A stretch of DNA of 7,804 nt from the NCBI GenBank assembly GCA_028869725.1, contig JAGWRJ010000324.1:1-7804 (forward strand), read 5' to 3'. Position 1 is the first letter of the stretch; every line of letters begins with the position of its first letter. The position numbers and the translations under genes are program-made. Of this stretch, positions 1 to 5,469 are shown piece by piece. The notes beneath the pieces were generated by a model, which worked only from the letters and a program-made list of their open reading frames with translations, was not told the DNA's origin and did no database searches. Source of the DNA: Alphaproteobacteria bacterium (lineage in GTDB: Bacteria; Pseudomonadota; Alphaproteobacteria; Micropepsales; Micropepsaceae).

Positions 1-180
1 ATCGTCCTGGGCGTTGCGGTACTGGCGGGCATGGGGCTGGCAGCATGGCAGTTGCCGGCGCTGAAGTTCCTTCATCTGCCTAGCTTCGGATTTGCCGTGC
101 CCGATGCCTCACTGCTGGCGGGTACGCTGCTGATCGGCGCGACGGTGGCGGTGTTCGGCTGGAGCCTGGGCGAACGTTAA
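1..180 (+). CDS. C-terminal end of an integral membrane protein (5' end outside window)
   Basis: The first frame is open from the left edge to a TAA at 178-180 and gives 59 residues. Two hydrophobic stretches are visible, roughly residues 1-20 (VLGVAVLAGMGLAAW) and 38-54 (ASLLAGTLLIGATVAVFGW), joined by a short segment with two prolines, and the protein ends in SLGER. This is the pattern of the last transmembrane hairpin of a transporter or permease, with a short polar tail. The family cannot be named from this fragment. The codons are strongly GC-rich, like the other intact genes here. No hairpin with a T-run follows the stop. Confidence 0.7.
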   Translation: MVLGVAVLAGMGLAAWQLPALKFLHLPSFGFAVPDASLLAGTLLIGATVAVFGWSLGER

Positions 181-192
181 GCGTTTTGCGTG

Positions 193-333
193 TCACACGT
201 CGACATCCGCGGCGGCGAACCGTACCTTCTCCTGGATGAGCTGAACCTGCTCTGGCTTCTTGCCCGTGGGCAACTCCATCAGCGCTGCGGCTTCATCGCG
301 CTCGTGGAGCGCCTTGCTGACGTGTCTGAGCCG
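193..333 (-). pseudogene. Possible 3' remnant of an unidentified minus-strand gene
   Basis: On the minus strand, the frame ending in TGA at 193-195 is open back to an in-frame TAG at 334-336. It encodes 46 residues ending AAADVDV. The composition (ALHERDEAAALMELPTGKK, then PEQVQLIQEKVRFAAADVDV) is charged, helix-like and looks like genuine protein. There is no start codon with a ribosome binding site, so if it was ever a gene only its C-terminal end remains. It stops where the YafQ remnant on the opposite strand begins. I do not recognise the family, and chance coding-like sequence remains possible. Confidence 0.22.
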
Positions 334-523
334 CTACAAGCGCGACAAGGATATGCGGAAGCTCAAAGCTGTCTACTTCTTTATGAACGAACAAGCGGCA
401 TCTCCGACCAGCTACAAAGATCACCCGCTGCGAGGTGACTGGAAAGGCTGGCGCGACCTTCACATCGAACCGGATTGGCTGCTGCTCCGTGGGATTGAAG
501 GCGCCTAATTGCAGCTCGCTCGA
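331..523 (+). pseudogene. Remnant of a YafQ-family toxin (mRNA interferase of a type II toxin-antitoxin pair)
   Basis: In the + frame ending at TAA 506-508, the stretch RYKRDKDMRKLKAV and then SYKDHPLRGDWKGWRD followed by LHIEPDWLLL matches the YafQ/RelE-superfamily core. E. coli YafQ has YKDHPLQGSWKGYRD followed by AHVEPDWIL, and its catalytic His50, His63, Asp67 and Trp68 all have counterparts here (KDH, LHIEPDW). The N-terminus is damaged: about eight residues between KRD and KDM are missing, and no start codon fits the family start. The frame stops after GIEGA, but the same frame continues past the TAA with LQLAR, which fits the family's next strand and its conserved Arg. The terminal catalytic His is not recoverable. 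No DinJ-type antitoxin is visible upstream. Intact homologues cleave mRNA on the ribosome; this copy is almost certainly inactive. Confidence 0.7.
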
Positions 524-751
524 CCTACGTTGTCCGCCTGCGCAGTTGCAGTCGCAAAACTCGTGAAAGCGGTTCCTCAGAGTCCCTGGACTCAAGCTAT
601 CTAGTTCTCTGCAAACCTAATCGCGACGTCTGGGGCGAAGCGCACGGACCAGCGCGTGTCACCACCGGGCTATTCGCTACCGATTTCTCCCAGCAAGGCG
701 TGAGCTGCACCCATCGCGCTACACCCAGCTTTATTTCATTGCGCGGGGTGT

Positions 752-775
752 GGAATTTTCCATTTATTAAATTCC
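752..775. repeat. Inverted repeat GGAATTT / AAATTCC upstream of the kinase
   Basis: GGAATTT at 752-758 and AAATTCC at 769-775 form a perfect 7-bp dyad around a 10-base AT-rich spacer; a T:G then a G:C pair can extend it outward. It lies about 125 bases before the kinase start in otherwise GC-richer DNA. It could be an operator or a hairpin in the leader. No T-run follows, so it is not a canonical terminator. Confidence 0.35.
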
Positions 776-883
776 GCTCGTGAAAATGGCTGCCGGTTGA
801 ATGCTCGTTGCCTGCAGGCAATTGGCAGAAAGCGTTCGGATCTGCCTAGCCCGATATGGGAGGCGAGCGGACCCTTTTGGTGC

Positions 884-890
884 GGGGAGG
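884..890 (+). promoter_or_regulatory. Ribosome binding site of the histidine kinase
   Basis: GGGGAGG at 884-890 lies eight bases before the ATG at 899. It is the only strong Shine-Dalgarno match near the start of this frame, and it decides for the ATG at 899 over the TTG at 797, which has no such site. Confidence 0.6.
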
Positions 891-898
891 ACGATGGG

Positions 899-1678
899 AT
901 GCCGGATGAAGGATCGTCCCACGCCGACATTGTTGCGGCAAAGCAGGCTGCGGAGAATGCTAGCCGAAGCAAATCGGCATTCCTCGCAAATATGAGCCAC
1001 GAACTGCGGACGCCGCTGAACGCGATTTTGGGGTTTTCCCAAATGCTCCAGAGTGAAGTGTTCGGTCCCTTGGGGGCACCCCAGTATCGAGAGTACGTCA
1101 ACGACATTTATGATAGCGGCCAGTATCTTCTGCATATCGTCAATTCGATTCTCGATCTTTCGCGGATTGAGGCGGGGCGCCTTGAGCTTTCGCCGGAATG
1201 TCTGGATTTGGCGAGTGTGATTACCAGATCCTTGCGCCTGATCCGTACCACAGCCGGTGAGGCCGGCGTGTCCCTTCACAACATCGAGGCCGCAGAACCG
1301 CTTCAGGTCATGGCTGACGCGGCAGCACTGCGCCAATGCCTGGTCAACATCCTATCCAACGCCGTGAAGTTCACGCCAGCCGGCGGATCCATCACGGTGC
1401 GCACGATCCGTGCCCATGACCGGGCATCGGTCTGCGTTACCGACACAGGCATTGGCATGTCGGCGGAAGAGCTCGGCCGGATCGGCAAGCCCTTCGAACG
1501 TGCAAAGGAGGCTTATAAGCGGGACGCCTCCGGTTGTGGTCTTGGCTTGGCGATCACTCGCAGCCTGCTCGAAGCGCATGGCGGCAGCCTGTCTATAGCA
1601 AGCAAGCCCGCAGGAGGGACTTCGGTGACGATCAGTTTGCCGGTCGTCAGCACCAACGGCGACGCAATGATTGCGTAA
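899..1678 (+). CDS. Sensor-less histidine kinase (HisKA + HATPase_c)
   Basis: This 259-residue protein is predicted to autophosphorylate on a histidine and pass the phosphate to a response regulator, which is not in the window. The dimerisation/phosphoacceptor domain covers about residues 20-100, with the H-box NMSHELRTPLN giving His34. The ATP-binding domain covers about 135-250, with the N-box NILSNAVKFT (Asn150, Asn154), DTGIG (Asp182), an F-box Phe199 and the G-box GCGLGLAI (212-219). The core is intact, so activity is plausible. Only about 20 charged residues precede the H-box helix, and no PAS, GAF or transmembrane segment is present. Family members with this H-box region normally carry an N-terminal sensor. 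The frame upstream of the ATG continues to a stop at 701 without any recognisable domain, so the sensor was lost or is supplied by another protein. It converges on the pentapeptide-repeat gene with 12 bases between the stops. Confidence 0.9.
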   Translation: MPDEGSSHADIVAAKQAAENASRSKSAFLANMSHELRTPLNAILGFSQMLQSEVFGPLGAPQYREYVNDIYDSGQYLLHIVNSILDLSRIEAGRLELSPECLDLASVITRSLRLIRTTAGEAGVSLHNIEAAEPLQVMADAAALRQCLVNILSNAVKFTPAGGSITVRTIRAHDRASVCVTDTGIGMSAEELGRIGKPFERAKEAYKRDASGCGLGLAITRSLLEAHGGSLSIASKPAGGTSVTISLPVVSTNGDAMIA

Positions 1679-1690
1679 TGACCTAGCCGC

Positions 1691-3061
1691 TTAACTGCCG
1701 CGTACGGCGATCCCGCCATGGGAGGGCGGCAAAATCGTGCCCTCGAGCTTTGTGGCCTCAAGGGTCGTCCCTTCCAGAATGGCGCCGGAAAGATTGGCTT
1801 CCTGCAGATTGCTTTCGGACAAATCCGCGCCGCGAAGATCTGCGCCGCGCAAGTCGGAGCCCTGGAGATTGGCGCCGCGGAGCCGAGCCCGGCAGAGGCT
1901 CACATTGCGCAGTTTGGCACCAGAGAGATTAAGCGCCATGAACTGGCCGGTTTCCGTACCGTCTGGATGCCGTATCGGCACAGGGTTTCCCTCAATGGCG
2001 GTCAGATCTGCGCCTGTTAGATTTGTCATACGCAAGTCGCAACCGCCCACGTTCGCGCGCGCAAGATGGCAGCCGCGCAGGTCAGAGCCGGAAAAGCTTG
2101 CCATCATCAGGCTCGTATCCTCCATCTGCAGCCCGCGCAGGTTGCAGTCACGGAATTCTGATACGCCCAGATCAAGGCCGCTGAAGCTGACGCCACTGAT
2201 GCGCATATCGTGAAATATTGCCCGGGCACCCTCGCGGCCCGCTGTCTCGATCCATTTCCGGTGCTCATCCAGCGCTTCGCGCAGCGTCTGCTCAGGCGCC
2301 TCCGCCCGATCATCCGGTTCGTCCTCACGCGGAACAAACAGACTCTCGGATACATTACCCAGATACGCCCCCACTATTGTGGCACCTGCGAATGATGCGC
2401 CCCTGAATTCGACACCGCGAAGGTCGGCGTTGCGCAGGTTAGCCTCGGTGAAATCCGCCCCCGCAAGATCGGCACCGGAAAGATTCGTAGCAGCAAACTG
2501 GCAGTCGCGCAGATTGGCCCCTACCAGTTCGGCCCCCGACATGTCGGCGCCCGAGAAGTCAGCATCAACCGCAACAACCTCGCGCATATTGCTCCCGGAG
2601 AGATTAGCTCTGGTGACGATTGCGCCGCTCATGTCCACCCGGCCGAGGTCCGCACGCAGAAACGACATGGCGCCTTCGGCACTCGGGGTCAGCAGCGTTC
2701 CACGCCGGAGATCTGCATCTGAGAGATTTGCGCGCAGCATCACGGCATCACGAAGATGAACACCGCGCAGGTCTGCTCCGATAAAACTCGCCCCGGTCAG
2801 GTTGGCTCGGCTGAAATCCGTCGCAAAAAGGTCGGCACGATCAAAATTCACGCCCTGCAGATTGCATTCTGTAAACCTCGCCCCGGTCAGCTTGGCGAAC
2901 TGAAGATCGGCGCCCCGGAGATCCAGGCGCGACAGATCGCACATGCTCAGGTCTGCCCGCCGTCCGCCGGGCCGCTTCTTCACCCAGCTCATGTGGGAGA
3001 CAACGGCCCGCCGTACTTCGTCTGGCTGCAATCGCTTTAGCCCCGGAGCGGCCGCGCCCAT
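1691..3061 (-). CDS. Large two-module pentapeptide-repeat protein
   Basis: The 456-residue product consists mostly of A(D/N)LXX repeats, which fold into a right-handed quadrilateral beta-helix. There is no signal peptide or membrane helix, so it is likely cytoplasmic. Two modules are visible. Module 1 starts with a helical cap (EVRRAVVSHMSW, His23 and Trp26, then GGRRADLS) and has repeats at about 36-236. After an acidic linker at about 237-258, module 2 starts with a matching cap (LREALDEHRKW, His267 and Trp270, then GARAIF) and has repeats at about 284-442. Short insertions at about 124-133 and 356-374 break the coils. The ATG at 3061 is preceded by a weak GGGAAA; Met24 is an alternative start but would lose the cap. 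Some pentapeptide proteins mimic DNA and protect gyrase (Qnr, MfpA) and others are scaffolds; nothing here decides the role. Confidence 0.92.
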   Translation of the reverse strand: MGAAAPGLKRLQPDEVRRAVVSHMSWVKKRPGGRRADLSMCDLSRLDLRGADLQFAKLTGARFTECNLQGVNFDRADLFATDFSRANLTGASFIGADLRGVHLRDAVMLRANLSDADLRRGTLLTPSAEGAMSFLRADLGRVDMSGAIVTRANLSGSNMREVVAVDADFSGADMSGAELVGANLRDCQFAATNLSGADLAGADFTEANLRNADLRGVEFRGASFAGATIVGAYLGNVSESLFVPREDEPDDRAEAPEQTLREALDEHRKWIETAGREGARAIFHDMRISGVSFSGLDLGVSEFRDCNLRGLQMEDTSLMMASFSGSDLRGCHLARANVGGCDLRMTNLTGADLTAIEGNPVPIRHPDGTETGQFMALNLSGAKLRNVSLCRARLRGANLQGSDLRGADLRGADLSESNLQEANLSGAILEGTTLEATKLEGTILPPSHGGIAVRGS

Positions 3062-3354
3062 CAGTATTTCCCAGTAAAAGGTTTAACGTAGACTTCCCGC
3101 CTGCAAGTTCAGATCATCCGGCTTAAGTGTTGAAACTTTCCTGATAAATCCAAACCATTACTTCCATGTTAATGTATTTGTCATTGTGCAGTAGGATTGT
3201 TTGCTTCCGGACACAGCGCTTGGCGCGGGCCAGTTAAATTTTAGGCAGCAGGATCCGCAGATACATTGCGCCCCACGCGCCAGCCCTAACTAACGCCCTC
3301 ACCCATTTTGCAGCCCGGGCCGAAGGCAGCCGCCGGACTCAGTGCTCTTCCGGC
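3062..3354. other. AT-richer intergenic stretch upstream of the pentapeptide-repeat gene
   Basis: No gene is supported. The stretch 3121-3200 is clearly AT-richer than its surroundings and probably holds the promoter of the pentapeptide-repeat gene on the minus strand. A weak candidate is ATGACA (minus strand, 3184-3179) with TAATGG (3160-3155) at 18-base spacing; the -10 match is poor. Positions about 3286-3354 are the tail of a frame continuing out of the peroxiredoxin-like pseudogene and may be read-through sequence. Confidence 0.4.
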
Positions 3355-3834
3355 ACGACCGGCATAATAATCTACCGCGCCCTCCATTTCGGTAAGCGTA
3401 CGCTCCATCGATTTGCTGCCATAGCGCCAGAAGCAGCTCTTCTCGCCCGTTTGCCATCCGCCTTGAGTTTGGGCGTCGTGAGATCCCAATTGGCGCGTAG
3501 GTCACGCGTCGCCTCGCGCAGTTCCTGATGTAGCTTTGCCGCCGAGGGGCGGTCCCAATATTGGTGGCCATCGTAAACTTGGTAGATGGCGAGGCTTGGC
3601 TTCAATACGATGGTGTGAGGATCCTGATGTCGTGCTGCGGGGCGGTATATTCCTTGAGATCGAGGTCGCGCTGGACGATGCGTTCCTCATCGAGGAGGAA
3701 GTGCCACCTTGTACCTAGCTGCTGGCGCATGTTGTTGGCAGCGTGCCAGTTATAGATGGTGATCGTAACAATATGATTGAAACATATGTCAAGTCGACCA
3801 CGAGATTGGCGTGAAAGCGGACGAGTTCATGAAA
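3355..3834 (-). pseudogene. Peroxiredoxin-like (AhpC/TSA, redoxin) pseudogene with about three frameshifts
   Basis: Successive minus-strand frames read as one protein. The first piece is FHELVRFHANLVVDLTYVS (from 3834). A shift near 3775-3790 leads to NWHAANNMRQQLGTRW, FLLDEERIVQRDLDLKEYT and QHDIRI. After a one-base loss near 3619-3622 the next frame gives HTIVLKPSLAIYQVYDG, QYWDRPSAAKLHQELREATR and WDLTTPKLKADG. A third shift near 3450-3460 leads to GEKSCFWRYGSKSMERTLTE. The order and wording (thioredoxin-fold segment, FLLDEER, IPHTxVLxP, IYxVYNG, YWxRPSxxxL) fit the AhpC/TSA-like redoxin family of alphaproteobacteria as I know it. The N-terminal part, where the peroxidatic cysteine would lie, is missing. 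The gene is inactive; the frameshifts are too many to be sequencing errors. Confidence 0.65.
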
Positions 3835-3880
3835 GTTCTACCGAATCAGGGAAAAGGGCTATCCACTGATTGAGTTTTAC

Positions 3881-3904
3881 TCCGGCGAAGCCGGACTATC
3901 CGGC
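3881..3904. repeat. Three-arm alternating inverted repeat (TCCGGC / GCCGGA / TCCGGC)
   Basis: TCCGGC at 3881-3886, GCCGGA at 3890-3895 and TCCGGC at 3899-3904 are separated by the triplets GAA and CTA. The middle arm can pair with either outer arm, giving two mutually exclusive 6-bp, 3-base-loop hairpins on either strand. It lies 65 bases downstream of the reductase-like gene stop. No T-run follows on either strand, so a simple terminator is unlikely. Confidence 0.45.
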
Positions 3905-3969
3905 CACTTAAGTGATGGATTATTGCTCCAACGCGTAAACTCCACGTGATGTAATTTTTTATGCTGCAA

Positions 3970-4896
3970 CTATCTGGCCTGCGGCGGCATACTCTGGACG
4001 GCACCTTCCGGGGCAAATGCCTTGACCGCTGCTGAAATATCCTGCGAACCGTAACCCATGGACCGCGCTCTTCGGGTCACCTCGCACACGACGTCGAAGA
4101 TCGGTACCTCCGCACCGCGCTTATGCAGGGCTTCGGCCATATAGTCGAACGCGCTGAGGTGTACATCGAGGCGCGCCTGATCGCTTGCAAAATTGCCGGT
4201 GTCGAAGCGGCGTGCAGCATCAGCGATCGCATCGGCTATGAAGAAGCGCGATACGTCTGATATCAGGCGCGCTGCCTCCGCGGCAGGCATACCCAGATGG
4301 CTGCTTGCTGAGACCGCCTCGTAGAAAGTGAACATCGCTGCAAATAGATGCGCGTGCAGCGTGGTCGAAAGCGAATGCGCGTCGTCCCATGTCAGGAACA
4401 AAGCATGCCCGGCAAGGATCTGCAACAGGTCGCGGTGTCGCTCGAAAGCGTCCCGGTCACCGGCGTGAATACAATAACTTTCACAGTGCCCGACATTGCG
4501 GGGATAGGCCACAATGACACCCTTCACAAAGTGCCCACCGGCACGATGGACCAGATCCTGAAGCGCAATGCTGTCTTCCTTGGAGTTGGTTGTGTAGTTG
4601 ACAATGGTACGTTGCGCCAAGGCTTGTTCAACGCCCGGCATTGATAGCATCGCGTGGACTGCATCGTTGTCCAAGAGCACCAGAACCGCGACTGGACTCG
4701 CCTCCAGCGCGGCCGCTGCGGTTTCACAGCGATGCGCGCCCTCAGCAACAAGTACATCGGCTTTGTCACCAGACCGGTTCCAAACCGCAACGCGCTTGCC
4801 CTGCCTAAGAAAGGCCCGAGCCATAATTGTTCCCATCGCTCCTAGGCCAATGACAGATACATCAAAGCGAACGCTGCCATCGTTGCGGCTGAGCAA
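3970..4896 (-). CDS. NADP-dependent beta-hydroxyacid dehydrogenase / imine-reductase-like enzyme
   Basis: The 308-residue product has the two-domain build of the 6-phosphogluconate/3-hydroxyisobutyrate dehydrogenase superfamily. An N-terminal Rossmann domain (about 11-170) has VIGLGAMG (15-22) and VWNR (38-41); an Arg after Asn suggests NADP(H). A helical dimerisation domain (about 175-295) ends with DQARLDVHLSAFDYM and, later, ARSMGYGSQDISA, close to the C-terminal pattern of imine reductases. GVIVAYP (126-132) replaces the classical substrate motif, as in that group. The usual dehydrogenase lysine is not apparent. By eye, the helix carrying the Asp/Tyr of imine reductases reads SLSTTLHAHL (175-184), with Thr178-Thr179 in place of Tyr-Asp. 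The start must be TTG at 4896: a TGA lies two codons upstream and AGAAGGA lies eight bases away. Likely reaction is NADPH-dependent reduction of a C=N or C=O bond; the substrate is unknown. Confidence 0.85.
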   Translation of the reverse strand: MLSRNDGSVRFDVSVIGLGAMGTIMARAFLRQGKRVAVWNRSGDKADVLVAEGAHRCETAAAALEASPVAVLVLLDNDAVHAMLSMPGVEQALAQRTIVNYTTNSKEDSIALQDLVHRAGGHFVKGVIVAYPRNVGHCESYCIHAGDRDAFERHRDLLQILAGHALFLTWDDAHSLSTTLHAHLFAAMFTFYEAVSASSHLGMPAAEAARLISDVSRFFIADAIADAARRFDTGNFASDQARLDVHLSAFDYMAEALHKRGAEVPIFDVVCEVTRRARSMGYGSQDISAAVKAFAPEGAVQSMPPQAR

Positions 4897-4899
4897 GGG

Positions 4900-5070
4900 T
4901 CAATTCCTTCTGCTGCTGGGCTTGGGGAAGTGGTCGGAGCGCGCGTACGGTTTGCAGTCCGGCTGACGGCGATGATTGACTTCAACGAGATAGATACCCA
5001 CGTTTATATCCAGTCCAGTTATCGTCTCCTGGCGGCAACGTAAAATCGCACGGCGTCTTGCTGTCTGCAT
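4900..5070 (-). CDS. Small hypothetical ORF (56 residues) just upstream of the reductase-like gene
   Basis: An ATG at 5070 opens 56 codons ending in TGA at 4902-4900, three bases before the TTG of the reductase-like gene and in the same frame. The product starts MQTARRRAILRCRQETI, continues ITGLDINVGIYLVEV and has a basic C-terminus (PKPSSRRN). It has no signal peptide, no membrane helix and no family I know. No Shine-Dalgarno sequence precedes the ATG. It may be a leader peptide, a remnant, or a chance frame. Confidence 0.2.
   Translation of the reverse strand: MQTARRRAILRCRQETITGLDINVGIYLVEVNHRRQPDCKPYARSDHFPKPSSRRN
4905..4911 (-). promoter_or_regulatory. Ribosome binding site supporting a TTG start
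   Basis: The minus strand reads AGAAGGA at 4911-4905, eight bases before the TTG at 4896-4894. Together with the in-frame TGA at 4902-4900 it fixes the start of the reductase-like gene. Confidence 0.6.
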
Positions 5071-5108
5071 TACGTGCGCGCATGCGTGTTATTGAAGGGA
5101 CTTTTGAA

Positions 5109-5120
5109 TGTCCCGGGACA
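5109..5120. promoter_or_regulatory. Perfect 12-bp palindrome, possible operator
   Basis: TGTCCCGGGACA is fully self-complementary. It lies about 210 bases upstream of the reductase-like start, within a non-coding stretch, and could bind a dimeric regulator. No regulator gene is in the window and no second copy was seen, so the role is speculative. Confidence 0.2.
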
Positions 5121-5287
5121 CTCGAAACAGCAAAGACCTCGTCAACCAGTCAAGACTTCTGGAACCGACCGGGTTTCGAATATTCGCCTGCCCCTGCTTG
5201 AGCGCCTAAGGTCGATACCCTCTAGCCGGTCCTCTCGAATGGATCGGATGAAATACTTGCGCGGACCCACACAGAATTTGGATAAAC

Positions 5288-5308
5288 GGATTGCATAATC
5301 CTTTTTTT
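5288..5308 (+). terminator. Candidate weak Rho-independent terminator on the + strand
   Basis: GGATT (5288-5292), loop GCAT, AATCC (5297-5301) and then seven T residues (5302-5308) have the layout of an intrinsic terminator on the + strand. The stem is only five pairs with two G:C pairs. No supported + gene ends here, although a doubtful + frame has its TAA inside the hairpin at 5296-5298. On the minus strand the same hairpin lies 160 bases after the MFS stop but is not followed by a T-run. Confidence 0.3.
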
Positions 5309-5469
5309 CTCTTGCGCCCGAGCAAGCGGGACTGGCCAGATCCAGCCAACCAGAGCTGGTCGCTAGGCGCTAGGCACCGCTCGCTCGCGCACACGCTGTG
5401 GCGTTGCGTCCCCATCAGCCAAACGGCAACACAAGAATGTCGGAGCACGCCTACCAACCAGCAGTATTT

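Larger units (their letters stand above)
524..898. other. Stretch without a supported gene upstream of the histidine kinase
   Basis: No reading frame here resembles a protein I recognise. The frame continuous with the kinase is open from a TGA at 701-703, but its translation shows no PAS, GAF or membrane segment. An inverted repeat at 752-775 and the kinase ribosome binding site at 884-890 are the only structured elements seen. The stretch probably contains the kinase promoter, but no clear -35/-10 pair was found. Confidence 0.5.
4897..5469. other. Long intergenic stretch between the P450-MFS gene and the reductase-like gene
   Basis: Across 573 bases no frame gives a protein I recognise. Visible elements are a short minus-strand ORF ending just before the reductase start, a perfect 12-bp palindrome at 5109-5120, a 10-bp palindrome CGAATATTCG at 5177-5186, a hairpin plus T7 at 5288-5308 and a tandem 7-bp repeat GCTAGGC at 5362-5375. 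The length makes cotranscription of the two flanking genes uncertain; the reductase-like gene may have its own promoter here. Confidence 0.5.

Noticed and set aside
767..1336. 189-codon minus-strand ORF opposite the kinase
   Set aside because: The + strand frame carries unmistakable kinase boxes; the antisense product has no family features.
1697..1729. Hairpins GCCG/CGGC and CCGCC/GGCGG at the convergent gene ends as terminators
   Set aside because: No T-run follows on either strand, and both sit inside the end of the pentapeptide-repeat coding sequence.
1737..2759. Several + strand ORFs opposite the pentapeptide-repeat gene
   Set aside because: Their own repeating Ser/Arg/Ala pattern is the mirror of the pentapeptide codon repeats.
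3085..3111. TGAAC and CGTT on the minus strand as an EcfG-type general stress promoter
   Set aside because: The first box lacks the second G of GGAAC and the spacing is 18 rather than 16-17, so the match is too weak.
4900..4950. YARSDHFP in the small ORF resembles the YRSDHFPF motif of M28 peptidases
   Set aside because: Only one short motif matches and the rest of the peptide does not align, so chance similarity is more likely.
5074..5298. 74-codon + strand ORF with a GTG start
   Set aside because: It has no ribosome binding site, no recognisable domain and a basic, low-complexity product.
5362..5375. Tandem GCTAGGC repeat
   Set aside because: Two copies of 7 bp are expected by chance at this scale and have no context.
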